64,000 bases of DNA from an uncultured Clostridia bacterium (GTDB taxonomy: Bacteria; Bacillota; Clostridia; Christensenellales; UBA3700), in contig CAMQWP010000005.1 in NCBI GenBank assembly GCA_947038565.1, positions 1-64,000 on the forward strand, written 5' to 3'. A program made the position numbers and the translations under genes. Below are positions 42,592 through 52,328 of the stretch, piece by piece; within the stretch, counting starts at the first letter, position 1; each line of letters starts with the position of its first letter. A model generated the notes under the pieces. That model made no database searches. It saw only the letters and a program-made list of their open reading frames with translations, and was not told the DNA's origin.

Positions 42592-44379
42592 ATGAGCGAT
42601 AATAAGCAAGAAATGAATGTATGTAGTGAAAGTGTGGATAATGTTGAATTGAATTCGGAACCAAACACGATCATTGGAGACGAATTTAGCGATGAAATGT
42701 CTTCTATTCCAGATATGTCGGGAGATGATGGTGATAATAGTGGTAAAAAATCAGCATTCAAAAAACTAGCTAGGTATTGGAAAGCACCTGCACCTGGTAG
42801 ATACATGCCTTTTAAAGAAATAGCAGCATATGGTGTAGGAGGAATGGGTATCCATTTTATGATATCATTCTTAAACTGTGCGTTTGCTCCGCTTATACTG
42901 ATGATCATGTATGGGTTGACGCCTATGCATGCTACTACTATTACAGTAATCGTTGCGGTGATAAACCTAGTTATCATGCCGTTTTTATATAGGAAATTTG
43001 ATACTGTTGATACAAAACGTGGTAAATTTAGGACATTTATAGGTATACTTGCTCCATTACTTGCTGGATTGATAGTACTATCATCATTCGCACCTCAATT
43101 AGGTGCTACTGGAAAGATGATATACGCTTATTTTACTGTTATACCTACGTTAATTTTATCAGGTTTACTTACAAATATCTACAACATGATGCCTACTACC
43201 CTTACTCCAAACTCTCAAGAGCGTGCGGATATGTTAAGTCCCGCATCACTAATATTTTCGATAGCACCGACAGTTGTAAATTTCGTATTTATGCCAATTC
43301 GTGGTATTTTCCAGAAATTAGGAAAAGAGTACCTAGCGTTTAGATATATGGGTATAGTATTTGCGATATTAGGCTGTGCGATAGCATTCATATTAGTAAA
43401 GTGGACAAAGGAAAAGGTCTTCGTTGTTGCAAAAAAAGCTGATAAAATAGATACTAAACAAGCATTAAAAGACTTGTTTAAGAATAAAGCATTTATTCTA
43501 TTGACCATCTTTAATATACTTGGACCGCTAAAAGTAATGTTCGATGCAAATATTGCAATACTGTTTGATTATAGATTTAGTGCTGAAATAGGTGACGGCA
43601 ATATTTGGTCAGCGCTTATAAATTTAACTGCTCCTCTTGCTACAGTATCAATGCTTGCAATTCCATTTATATTAAGAAAACTTAAGAAAAGAGATTTGCT
43701 GATCGGTATTAACGTGGTCAATGGTCTTATGATGCTTATTCTGGGTATCGTTGGTTTTGAGAATATCCCGATCGGTGTTCCGACAATGGCGTTGACTTTC
43801 TTCATAAAGGCAATTTCAATGTTCAATGTGGGAATGACCGTTATAATTATCCCTACAATAACTTGCGAGCTATATGATCAACAGCAATTAATTACAGGTA
43901 AACGTCTTGAAGGATTTATGAGTACTGTTACTGGATACATAGGTATTGTTGGTATTATATTGGCTTTCGTTCCAGCATTAATACAAGAACAACTAGGATT
44001 CTTGCCAGGTGAAAATATTTTCAGACCAGGTAATGAGCTTTACGATCCAAACTTTGCTATACCTATTGCAACAAATTGGCTTAATGTTACTGCATGGATA
44101 TCAGCAGGTACTACACTTGTATCTATAATACCTCTGTTCTTTTACAAACTTACAGAGAAAAGACATAAAGAGATCATTGAAGAGTTAAAAGAGAAAGCTA
44201 CTCAGTATCAATTGGAGACTGGCGAAGTGAATGGCGATGCTATCAACGTACTGCATGAAGTACAGTATGATGATGAAGGAAACGTTATTGATAAAATAGA
44301 TTGTACGGAGGAGTTGTTAGAATCAATTGATATATCATTAGTTGATGACGATGATAATAAAGATGACTCTACAGTTTAA
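42592..44379 (+). CDS. GPH-type (MFS) sugar:cation symporter
   Basis: 595 residues with about twelve membrane helices, of the glycoside-pentoside-hexuronide (MelB-like) group. These import sugars or glycosides with H+ or Na+. A long acidic N-terminus (~60 residues) and an acidic C-terminus lie in the cytosol. Family-like segments include FLYRKFDTVDTKRGKFRTFIG (about 137-157), matching the conserved D-x-x-x-TKxGRxRP loop, and NTLTPNSQERADML-like MPTTLTPNSQERADMLSP (about 203). ATG 42592 follows AGGAGA; the ORF-track ATG seven codons upstream has no site. It precedes a glycosidase by 60 bases and is divergent from AraC, so the three form one sugar-use locus. Confidence 0.85.
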   Translation: MSDNKQEMNVCSESVDNVELNSEPNTIIGDEFSDEMSSIPDMSGDDGDNSGKKSAFKKLARYWKAPAPGRYMPFKEIAAYGVGGMGIHFMISFLNCAFAPLILMIMYGLTPMHATTITVIVAVINLVIMPFLYRKFDTVDTKRGKFRTFIGILAPLLAGLIVLSSFAPQLGATGKMIYAYFTVIPTLILSGLLTNIYNMMPTTLTPNSQERADMLSPASLIFSIAPTVVNFVFMPIRGIFQKLGKEYLAFRYMGIVFAILGCAIAFILVKWTKEKVFVVAKKADKIDTKQALKDLFKNKAFILLTIFNILGPLKVMFDANIAILFDYRFSAEIGDGNIWSALINLTAPLATVSMLAIPFILRKLKKRDLLIGINVVNGLMMLILGIVGFENIPIGVPTMALTFFIKAISMFNVGMTVIIIPTITCELYDQQQLITGKRLEGFMSTVTGYIGIVGIILAFVPALIQEQLGFLPGENIFRPGNELYDPNFAIPIATNWLNVTAWISAGTTLVSIIPLFFYKLTEKRHKEIIEELKEKATQYQLETGEVNGDAINVLHEVQYDDEGNVIDKIDCTEELLESIDISLVDDDDNKDDSTV

Positions 44380-44438
44380 ATGAATGATTAAAATTGTCTC
44401 ACATTGCATAGTTGCTGTGTGAGGATAAGGAGAACTTA

Positions 44439-46412
44439 ATGAAAAAATTGTCGATAATTAAAGGCGACACTACCTTATATTTAAATAGTGATAATTTAGA
44501 TTATAGTGTATGTAAAAATGGTTTTGAGTGGGTAAGTCAAGGTGCTGAACCTGTGATATATTTCCAAAGAAAAATACTAGGAAGATATATAAGCATTGCT
44601 AAAAAGTTTAGCTCTGCTGGACATATCGAGCATAATGTTTTTCGGGATACAATTGTAAGTTCATTTTCTGAATTCACAGTATTCGGTAAAAAACTTAAGA
44701 TTAGTTTGTTTGTAAAAGGTCAAATCATTGATAATGGCAAGGTCGATTTTAGTATTGTAGCAAATCATGAGAAGGGGATGAATATAAAAAGTATATATTT
44801 CCCAAGACCATTCAATGCTAAAGAGTATGATAAAAGCAATTCTTATACTATTGATCCTATGCGTCAGGGATTTATCTTACCTGATAATCATAGCGATAAC
44901 ATACAAGAGATAAATAAAATTACTAAGCGTACAAGAGTGATAAATACTGGCGATGCTTACCTTCCTATATGGGGAAGAGTATGTGGCGAAAGAGGTTATG
45001 CGGGCATAATAGAAGATAGTCATGACGCGAATCTAAAATCTAGCTTTGGAGCTGATGGTGCGTTTTTAACTTCTTCTAGCTTCTTAGGTAGTCTAGGTAA
45101 GTTAGAATATAAGAGAATAGTTCATTATCATTTTTATGACAAGTGTGACTACGTTACTATAGCTAAAGAGTTTAGAGCACAAGAAATTTCGCAAGGGAAT
45201 TTTATTACTATTGATGACAAAATAAAAGCTAACTCGAATGTGTCTAGCTTGATCGGTGCACCTATAGTCCATTGGCGTATAATGGAAAATAACGTTACAA
45301 CTAGCGGTATATATAAAGAGCTAAAGATCGGCGAAATTTTCCATAATACTTTTGGAGAAACTGCTGATTTATTTAGAAAATATCAGTCGCTTGGTCTTAA
45401 TAAAGCTTATGTTCATACGGACGGATGGGGAAAAAGGGGGTATGATAATCTACATCCTTATATACTACCACCGTGCGAGAATGCTGGCGGTTGGGAAGGA
45501 TTGAAAAATCTATCCGATACCTGTCATGAGTTAGGATATAAGTTTGGATTACATGATCAGTATCGTGATTATTATCAAGATAGCGAAGTGTATAATCAAG
45601 AGCATTGCATCGTGGATATTAATGGTAAAAAAGCTTATTGCGATTACTGGGCGGGTGGTGCTCACAACGTACTATGTTCTCAGTTAGCTAAAGAGTATGT
45701 AGAGAGAACGTACAGAGAACTTTCAGAACACAACATTAAAGTTGACGGTACATATTTAGATGTGTTCGGCATTATGAATGGTGACGAATGTTATCATAAA
45801 GACCATAGGATTACTAGGAAAGAGAGTATCGCTTACAGAGCTGAGTGTTTTGAAATGCTTAGAGCTGATGGAATAATAGTAAGTAGTGAAGAATTAGGTT
45901 GCCAAATGGTTAAAAATTTGGACATGGTTCATCACGCACCTTATGCCGTTTCTCCTCAATGCAGGGGTGATCAAGTAGGTATACCTATCCCTCTTGCAAA
46001 TCTTGTTTATCATGACTGTGTATTTGTGCCGTGGCACATAGAAGGCACTGGCGGTTGGGGTATTCCTAACTCTGATGCGGGATTCTTGCACTGCATGCTT
46101 AATGGTCAGTCGCCGTACTTTAATGACTCTATGAAACCGATGTCTAAAGATACTGACGAGCAACTAGTTGAGAGGATTAGAAAAGTCAATATAGCAGCTG
46201 ATTTTAATGCAAAAGTATATAATGCTGAGATGGTAAGCCATAAGTTCATAGACGAAAAATACAGGATCCAACAAACTAAGTTTTCTAATGGTGTGAGTGT
46301 CGTTGTTAATTTCGACAATAATACCTTTAAAATATATAGGTGTAATATTGAACGCGTATCTAATATTATGTGCGTAGCGAAAATTTACAATGTTTTTATG
46401 AAAAAAATGTGA
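44439..46412 (+). CDS. Putative glycoside hydrolase (GH101/DUF5696-like TIM barrel)
   Basis: 657 residues, no signal peptide, so cytosolic and acting on an imported glycoside. An N-terminal beta region of ~260 residues precedes a barrel with YVHTDGWGKRGYDNLHPYILPPCENAGGWEGLKNL (about 324-358) and LGYKFGLHDQYRDYY (about 365-380). The segment DGTYLDVFG (about 434) and VSSEELGCQM (about 485) are placed like a nucleophile Asp and an acid/base Glu. This pattern reminds me of GH101-type endo-alpha-N-acetylgalactosaminidases and the DUF5696 family, but I cannot prove the family. ATG 44439 follows AAGGAGAA; the ORF-track start is upstream of it. Co-transcribed with the GPH transporter. Confidence 0.65.
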   Translation: MKKLSIIKGDTTLYLNSDNLDYSVCKNGFEWVSQGAEPVIYFQRKILGRYISIAKKFSSAGHIEHNVFRDTIVSSFSEFTVFGKKLKISLFVKGQIIDNGKVDFSIVANHEKGMNIKSIYFPRPFNAKEYDKSNSYTIDPMRQGFILPDNHSDNIQEINKITKRTRVINTGDAYLPIWGRVCGERGYAGIIEDSHDANLKSSFGADGAFLTSSSFLGSLGKLEYKRIVHYHFYDKCDYVTIAKEFRAQEISQGNFITIDDKIKANSNVSSLIGAPIVHWRIMENNVTTSGIYKELKIGEIFHNTFGETADLFRKYQSLGLNKAYVHTDGWGKRGYDNLHPYILPPCENAGGWEGLKNLSDTCHELGYKFGLHDQYRDYYQDSEVYNQEHCIVDINGKKAYCDYWAGGAHNVLCSQLAKEYVERTYRELSEHNIKVDGTYLDVFGIMNGDECYHKDHRITRKESIAYRAECFEMLRADGIIVSSEELGCQMVKNLDMVHHAPYAVSPQCRGDQVGIPIPLANLVYHDCVFVPWHIEGTGGWGIPNSDAGFLHCMLNGQSPYFNDSMKPMSKDTDEQLVERIRKVNIAADFNAKVYNAEMVSHKFIDEKYRIQQTKFSNGVSVVVNFDNNTFKIYRCNIERVSNIMCVAKIYNVFMKKM

Positions 46413-46442
46413 AGATCTATGTGAAAAAACACAAAAAACTAC

Positions 46443-46470
46443 TTGACAAATACAAATATGGTGGTACAAT
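46443..46470 (+). promoter_or_regulatory. Promoter of the giant lipoprotein gene
   Basis: TTGACA (46443-46448) and TACAAT (46465-46470), spacer 16. Flanks match the promoter at 3092 (for example 'ctacttgacaaat' and 'tggt.caataaa'). Confidence 0.75.
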
Positions 46471-46852
46471 AAAAAAGTAAGTACAATAAATACGTTGCAT
46501 ATTAGTTCACATATTGCATGCATGCTAATCATTTTTTTAGTTTGAATTCAATTGTATTAGAATGGTCGAGTCTGTGGCTAGCATGTATGGTGTTTGTTTT
46601 TGTGTTCCAGTAAAGGATTGCGATTAATTAGACCTCAATATCCAATGCGTTTTGAATAATTTGTAACTAATATGATTGTTAATACAACCAGTAAAGTTAT
46701 ATGTTAGCCTTTAAAACAAAGCGTATATGATTATAATAGGTATTACATTGAGTATTACCTATTAAATTGATGATTTTACTGTCTTTCTATATGTGTAAAT
46801 GCATATGTAGATTACAGTTTAATACATAAATTAAAATAAAGGAGAGAAATAT
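46471..46852 (+). other. Long structured leader, including a riboswitch-like relic
   Basis: About 380 bases between the promoter and the lipoprotein start with no gene. 46498-46520 (TTGCATATTAGTTCACATATTGCATG) resembles the first half of the purine aptamer at 3128-3152, but the conserved TTTCTACC and GACTATG are absent. CATGCATGCTA (46517-46527) can pair with TAGCATGTATG (46579-46589), eleven pairs with one G-U, and a seven-T stretch lies between. A second hairpin, AATAGGTA/TACCTATT, is at 46735-46763. Function unknown. Confidence 0.5.
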
Positions 46853-49800
46853 ATGAAAAAGAAAATAACGGTGATGTTTTCTGTCTTACTTGTATTAGTT
46901 TTGCTTGTCAGCACGCTAGTAGCATGTAAGAAAGAAGACGACGAAAAAAAGAAGCCAACACCTCCTACTGCTAATGATATAGCAGAAGGTTATGCTGGTG
47001 AAATGAAAGATCTATTAGTTAATAGTATCGGTGCGGATATCGCAAACGGCTTCAACATGGATTTGACAGGTGAGGTCGGTTTTGACTTTAAGTCGGCTGA
47101 TAAAGATAAATATGACTGGAACTACAGTTACGATATTGCAGGTAATGTTTTATCAAAAGCTGGCGTTAACAGTGATTTCAGAATTGTAATCAAAGACGGA
47201 GCGAATGTAAAGTTTGGGCTTTGGAACAAGGGAGGAGATTTATTTATCCAAGCATCGGATAAGCAGTATAAGTATGATGACACTTCTATCATGGTATTGT
47301 TAAATACACTTATAGCTAAGCATGTTCCGAATTTTGCTGGCTTAACTACGCTACCAGAGATCAGTGTAGGTGGAGGCACTATTGGTGAAATTCTTCAACT
47401 ATTAGACATGGGACTACAAATGCTTTGTGCTGATCCGAATGTGGAGGATTTAGACGCTAACCTAATGATATCTAAGGTAGATAATACATATACTGCAAAA
47501 ATTCAAGTTGACGTATTGAAGTCAATACTTGGATTAGCTCTAAAAGATATGGATTTAAGTTTTATACCAAGCGGACTAGTAGTAGATCTTGTTATGGTTG
47601 CAAATGATGATAAGACTATTAAAAAGTTAGACGTGAAGGCTGATGTTACGGGTACAGAAGAGGGCAAATTGAATTTTGAACTTAACACTTCTAACCGTGG
47701 ATTATTCGCCGCAGTAAATGCTGATTTTAAAGTAAATGTACCTGATGCACTACTTGCAGTAGAAAGTAAACACAAACTTATCAATTTTAATATTGATAGC
47801 ACTGTAAAGTTTATGGACGCTGATAAGAAAGTTGTCCGTGATATGGTATCAAGCATTGATGTAGATATCAATCCGACAGTATTAAGCCAGGGATATACTA
47901 AAGAAACATTTATGAAACTAGGATACTTCAGTATGACAGTTAAAGTTAATGATGGACCATACCTAATAGGTTTAAGCTTTAACCCAGAGGCAACAGGCGA
48001 CGATTGCGTAAATGTTTTTCTAATGTTAGCGCAAGACAATAACGATATATCAAATCCTGCAAAGGATATGGCATACGCAGGTCAATTTAGTATTAGTACA
48101 TTAATTGCTAGCTTGACTAAAAATGTAGATTATACTAATCCTGTAAAGCCTGCTCCAGTATCTACTATGGTTGCAGCAGAAGGTGGTATAAACTCTACTA
48201 TTAAAACTATTCTTAATACTATATTACCTATGTTAGGTATTAAAGTTGACATTAGTCCTATAATCGACTGTATTGATATTAAAAATGGTATTTCAACTAT
48301 AGATTGTAAGACTCTTTTCGTAGAGCTTGACAAATTAATCGGTTCTAATATCTTTAGTAAACCAATTTTAGGCGAACTAAGCGTACCTAATCTATTATTC
48401 GGCAAGGGCGTACAGTATATAGAGCTTGATACAACTAAATCAGAATACGGCACTGCTCAAAATGTCGTACTTGATCCAAATATGTTCATAGCAAAAGGTA
48501 TGGAACGCAAAGTAAATGAAGGAAACGGATTCATTAAGACAAGTACTATAAAAGTAGATGAGACAAAATTTGTTGGAAAATTTGAGTTCGGTACAGCTAT
48601 CGAAGATGTATATCCAACAGTTCCAGTAAGCTATAGTAACACTAGTGGAGAGTTAAAAGAAAGTAATCTTATGATCGGTGGTATTATCGGTTATAATCCA
48701 CTTATAGCAGGTAAACAAAATATTACTTTACAGTGCATAATGATTTCAGAGATCGGTGGTCTAGTTGATATCATTGGAGGATTTATTGGAGGAGATAAAC
48801 CACTTTCTTTAATGCCATATATATCTTTCATACCTATAAATATGGAAGTAGAAGTATATGAAAAATCTGCAGTAACTATAGTAACTGAAGGTGTTACAAC
48901 AATGAAAGTTGGAGATAATTTATTCGATACTATAGCTACAAAATTATCTGTAGGCGGTAGAGAATATCCAATAGCAGATAACAGACACTTTATCAAAACA
49001 AAACTTATTGATATTATTGATGGAAGTGATCTTGCAAAGAAAGCAGGAGTATACACTTTAGAGTTTAATATTTCTGGAGAAGTTTGCACAATGGCTATAA
49101 CAGTAGTAGACGTGAAAAATGCAAACATAGTTCTTGGATCAAATCTTGCAGAAACGTTAAAACCAACTATGTTTACGGACGTAGAAACAGCTCTAGCCGC
49201 TGATGATATCACATCTATTATGATAGACGATATTGATGTGAAGAGTGATCTTATTACTGCTGACGGCATAATTGCAGAACTAAAACAATATTTAGGAAAA
49301 ACAGCTACTATTAATTACAGCGTAGTGGTGAATGATATTACAATGACATTTGCACGAGAAGCTGTTGTATGTCCGAATGGTAAAAATGTAACCGTAATGT
49401 ATACTCAATCATCTTTTTATAGTGATCTTACAGTTAATTCAACTTTAGATTTTGTTATATGTATTGACTTATATGATAATGGTGTTAAATTAGAACAAGA
49501 TATTAGAATCAGAATGAATGCAATAGTTAATCATAATATGGATTATACATATTTCGTTAATAATGAAAATGTAACAGAAAGTAATATCGTTGTAACTATA
49601 TTAGATACAAATGGTGCTGATGTTACAGCTGAAGTATTAAATGATAATGGTACATTTAAAACAGCTGGCACTTATGATATTAAAGTAAGTGGAACATTTA
49701 AGTATAATGGCGAGTTAGTAACAATTAAAGATAATGAAAAAGATGGCTATATTTTAAATGGTGGTGCTACTGTAATCCCTGAAATGAGTGAAATCGTGAC

Positions 49801-50845
49801 AAATAGTTTGGGAGAATCATTGGCTAACTTTAGTCAGGGTCAAAAAGTTGAATTTAAATATTCACCAGTAACTGTTTATGACTATAAATTTGCAAGTTAT
49901 CCTCTTGGATTTACTACATATTGGGGAACATGGAACTGGGATGATGCCGCGAAAAACTACTATTTAAGCTCAAGAGATGCAGTAGACAATGTTGCTAATA
50001 AAATTCCTGAGGCATTTAGGGCTGACATAATGAATTCGTTCGGTCATTTAAATTTAGATATTAAATATTCTAGTGACAATGGTTCAAGCTGGAGTAACTT
50101 CTTCGATGCTAATGGATGCATAATTCCTGCTGGAAAGATGATAATAAAGGTGACAGTAGTTCTTGAAGGTGTAGAGTATTCAAGTACTTGTGCAGAATTT
50201 ACGGTAAAAGACAAAACTGTAAATATTGCTGAAGGTGCAGATAACAATCTATACGTGAATGAAAAATTGCCAGAAATTAGTGTTGTCTATTATGTTAACA
50301 ATGTGAAGACAATCGATGTAATAAACTTAGACGCAATCACATTAACTGGTAATAATGCAGCAAACTTTAATAAAGAGGGTTATGCTAAGTTTGCTGTTGC
50401 GGGTAATTATGCGCTTGATGTAACTCATAATGGTACAGTCTTAAACGTATCATTTACAGTCATAGATCCAGTAGTATCTGTCCCTGTACATGAAGGAGTA
50501 ATTAAAGTTGACACTCATTTGAATAGTTCATGGACAGATGTTGTGGTATTTAAAGGTCAATCAATATATGATATGTTAGCTACATCTGGTGCTTATCAAA
50601 ATATAAGCGTCGATGCAAATGGAGCTGTCGTAGGTGGAGCATTAACAGCGGCCGAAATTAAAGAAATAACAACTATTGGTATGATTATGTCTTTAGCTAC
50701 ATTTGCACCAATGGCTGAGTTCGATGCGGACTTTATTCTTACTGCTGACCTTAGTGTTGGAGCAAATCCAAATGGTATTATGGTAATGGCTAAAATTAAT
50801 GGTGCTGATGTTACTATAATGATTAATTGGAAAAATCCATCATAA
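46853..50845 (+). CDS. Very large surface lipoprotein
   Basis: 1330 residues. The signal peptide KKKITVMFSVLLVLVLLVSTLVAC ends in a lipobox (LVAC, Cys 25), so it is lipid-anchored on the outer face of the membrane. After a Lys/Glu/Pro linker the first ~600 residues form long beta-rich segments with AEGGINSTIKTILNTILPMLGIKV and similar helices. From about 680 onward there are Ig-like units (TTMKVGDNLFDTIATKLSVGGREYPIADN...GVYTLEFNISGEVCTMAITVVD; NLYVNEKLPEISVVYYVNNVKTIDVINL...). No catalytic motif is visible. It is likely structural or adhesive. It has its own promoter, leader and terminator. The relation to the Ig-like giant of the Hsp70 operon is one of general fold only. Confidence 0.8.
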   Translation: MKKKITVMFSVLLVLVLLVSTLVACKKEDDEKKKPTPPTANDIAEGYAGEMKDLLVNSIGADIANGFNMDLTGEVGFDFKSADKDKYDWNYSYDIAGNVLSKAGVNSDFRIVIKDGANVKFGLWNKGGDLFIQASDKQYKYDDTSIMVLLNTLIAKHVPNFAGLTTLPEISVGGGTIGEILQLLDMGLQMLCADPNVEDLDANLMISKVDNTYTAKIQVDVLKSILGLALKDMDLSFIPSGLVVDLVMVANDDKTIKKLDVKADVTGTEEGKLNFELNTSNRGLFAAVNADFKVNVPDALLAVESKHKLINFNIDSTVKFMDADKKVVRDMVSSIDVDINPTVLSQGYTKETFMKLGYFSMTVKVNDGPYLIGLSFNPEATGDDCVNVFLMLAQDNNDISNPAKDMAYAGQFSISTLIASLTKNVDYTNPVKPAPVSTMVAAEGGINSTIKTILNTILPMLGIKVDISPIIDCIDIKNGISTIDCKTLFVELDKLIGSNIFSKPILGELSVPNLLFGKGVQYIELDTTKSEYGTAQNVVLDPNMFIAKGMERKVNEGNGFIKTSTIKVDETKFVGKFEFGTAIEDVYPTVPVSYSNTSGELKESNLMIGGIIGYNPLIAGKQNITLQCIMISEIGGLVDIIGGFIGGDKPLSLMPYISFIPINMEVEVYEKSAVTIVTEGVTTMKVGDNLFDTIATKLSVGGREYPIADNRHFIKTKLIDIIDGSDLAKKAGVYTLEFNISGEVCTMAITVVDVKNANIVLGSNLAETLKPTMFTDVETALAADDITSIMIDDIDVKSDLITADGIIAELKQYLGKTATINYSVVVNDITMTFAREAVVCPNGKNVTVMYTQSSFYSDLTVNSTLDFVICIDLYDNGVKLEQDIRIRMNAIVNHNMDYTYFVNNENVTESNIVVTILDTNGADVTAEVLNDNGTFKTAGTYDIKVSGTFKYNGELVTIKDNEKDGYILNGGATVIPEMSEIVTNSLGESLANFSQGQKVEFKYSPVTVYDYKFASYPLGFTTYWGTWNWDDAAKNYYLSSRDAVDNVANKIPEAFRADIMNSFGHLNLDIKYSSDNGSSWSNFFDANGCIIPAGKMIIKVTVVLEGVEYSSTCAEFTVKDKTVNIAEGADNNLYVNEKLPEISVVYYVNNVKTIDVINLDAITLTGNNAANFNKEGYAKFAVAGNYALDVTHNGTVLNVSFTVIDPVVSVPVHEGVIKVDTHLNSSWTDVVVFKGQSIYDMLATSGAYQNISVDANGAVVGGALTAAEIKEITTIGMIMSLATFAPMAEFDADFILTADLSVGANPNGIMVMAKINGADVTIMINWKNPS

Positions 50846-50935
50846 AAATACAAATTAATAATATCTTATACGAATAGAATAGATTATAACTTAATATGTT
50901 TTATGTAGAGATAATTAATTGTATGAAAATACATA

Positions 50936-50973
50936 GTAAGCTCACCGCGTTTGCGGTGGGCTTACTTTTTTTT
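50936..50973 (+). terminator. Strong terminator after the lipoprotein gene
   Basis: GTAAGCTCACCGC (50936-50948) pairs with GCGGTGGGCTTAC (50953-50965), one G-U, around GTTT, followed by eight T. Confidence 0.92.
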
Positions 50974-50992
50974 GCAAGTTTCAAAAAAAGTG

Positions 50993-51028
50993 TTGACAAA
51001 TGAGAAACATAGTGCTATACTACAGTAG
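50993..51028 (+). promoter_or_regulatory. Promoter and possible operator of the GntR-ABC cassette
   Basis: TTGACA (50993-50998) and TATACT (51016-51021), spacer 17. The palindrome CTACAGTAG (51020-51028) overlaps the -10 and start region and could be bound by the GntR protein encoded first in the operon. Confidence 0.7.
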
Positions 51029-51108
51029 GGTACTAGATAGATAAGTGTAGTAAATCGATAACTACATTATAATGTATCTGTTTTTGAGATAGTAGTACGG
51101 GAGGCAAA

Positions 51109-51486
51109 ATGAAACTAAATCCATCAAGTTTGAAGCCAATATTTGTACAAGTGGCGGAGTGGACAGAAGACGAGATACTAAAAGGCAATATAAAAGACGG
51201 GGATAAGATTTGTTCGCAAATAGATTATTCTAAGGCTTTTAACATCAACCCGATAACTGCAGGAAAGGGTGTTAGTCTTCTTGAGGCAAGGGGTATAGTC
51301 GTTAAAAGACGCGGACTGGGCATGTTTGTAACTAAAAATGCTAAAGAAATAATTTTTAGTTGTAGGCGTAATGAGGAGCTTACTTATATTATTGACGATC
51401 TAATAATCGAAGCAAAAAAGCTGGATCTTAATAATGAACAATTAATTAAGCTAATTAATGAGCGATATAATAAGATAGATGATTAA
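51109..51486 (+). CDS. GntR-family regulator, YtrA type
   Basis: 125 residues: a winged-helix domain (PIFVQVAEWTEDEILKGNIKDGDKICSQIDYSKAFNINPITAGKGVSLLEARGIVVKRRGLGMFV, about 10-75) and only a short helical dimer tail. This is the YtrA subfamily, which commonly represses the ABC transporter genes behind it and responds to cell-envelope antibiotics. It is first gene of a four-gene cassette with the membrane proteins and the ABC ATPase. Start follows GGGAGG. Confidence 0.9.
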   Translation: MKLNPSSLKPIFVQVAEWTEDEILKGNIKDGDKICSQIDYSKAFNINPITAGKGVSLLEARGIVVKRRGLGMFVTKNAKEIIFSCRRNEELTYIIDDLIIEAKKLDLNNEQLIKLINERYNKIDD

Positions 51487-51542
51487 TATCGACGTTCAAT
51501 TAAATAAAAGTGCAATTGCCAATATGGCAGTGGAGGTATGTA

Positions 51543-52328
51543 ATGAATAAATTTAAACAAGTGTACATAGAAACAAAACTCAAACTTAACAGCATGAGTA
51601 TAATATTGTTAATTGCGGGAGGATTATCATTCTTATTTGTGATGATATCTATGCTGATAGGATATTATCCTGTGCCAGCCACACTAGGATCAGGTTATTA
51701 TGATGGAATGGCGATCTGCATAAATATGTTTTCAATTATGCCGATAATTATATCATCTATAGTAATCGGAATATTATATAATATCAAAAACAATAAGAAG
51801 AGCTATGACAATATAGGCGCTACTAATGAGACATATTGCATATCCAACATAGCAGGGCTTATGCTTATTACGATTTTACTTAGTGTTAGCATGATGGTGT
51901 TTGAGGTACTAATAGTATTGATTGCTGGCACATTGCCGTCAATGCCTACAGTTAATATTAATAATCTTGATTTGTTATCGGCTGTTGGTATCAACCTGCT
52001 TTGGTATATTTGCTTTTCGTTTATGATATTGAAAATAATTACCCTTATAGCGAATAACCTCATGAATAGAAATTATTTTAGGATAATAATTCTAATAGCT
52101 ATTCCTGTAGCAATTTGTGTGATACTTCTACTGGTAGTAACATTGGCCTTTGATACTAATTACATATATGGCAATGGTGGCGACGGACTGCCTGAAGGAC
52201 ATATAATTAGAGTTTTATACAGATTTTTGTCGGACGAAAAGACTATATTTATTGCGGTTGCTGTAGGGTTGTTGATAGCTGATCCGGTAGAGTATTTATT
52301 ATGCGTAAAGAGAGGTAGATTAAGATGA
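51543..52328 (+). CDS. ABC-type membrane protein of the GntR cassette
   Basis: 261 residues with about six hydrophobic helices (SIILLIAGGLSFLFVMISMLIG, MFSIMPIIISSIVIGILYN, GLMLITILLSVSMMVFEVLIVLIAGT and others). It fits the permease role for the ATPase encoded two genes on. No family-specific motif is evident. ATG 51543 follows TGGAGG; the ORF-track start eleven codons upstream lacks a site. Its last bases overlap the next gene by four (ATGA). Confidence 0.7.
   Translation: MNKFKQVYIETKLKLNSMSIILLIAGGLSFLFVMISMLIGYYPVPATLGSGYYDGMAICINMFSIMPIIISSIVIGILYNIKNNKKSYDNIGATNETYCISNIAGLMLITILLSVSMMVFEVLIVLIAGTLPSMPTVNINNLDLLSAVGINLLWYICFSFMILKIITLIANNLMNRNYFRIIILIAIPVAICVILLLVVTLAFDTNYIYGNGGDGLPEGHIIRVLYRFLSDEKTIFIAVAVGLLIADPVEYLLCVKRGRLR

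Noticed and set aside
46164-46532. 122-residue minus-strand ORF
   Set aside because: It runs across the lipoprotein promoter and the end of the glycosidase; no start site.
46498-46560. Functional second purine riboswitch
   Set aside because: The first half resembles the aptamer at 3 kb, but the J2/3 and J3/1 core bases are missing.
47503-49269. Several minus-strand ORFs of 100-190 residues
   Set aside because: All are shadows of the lipoprotein reading frame, without ribosome sites.
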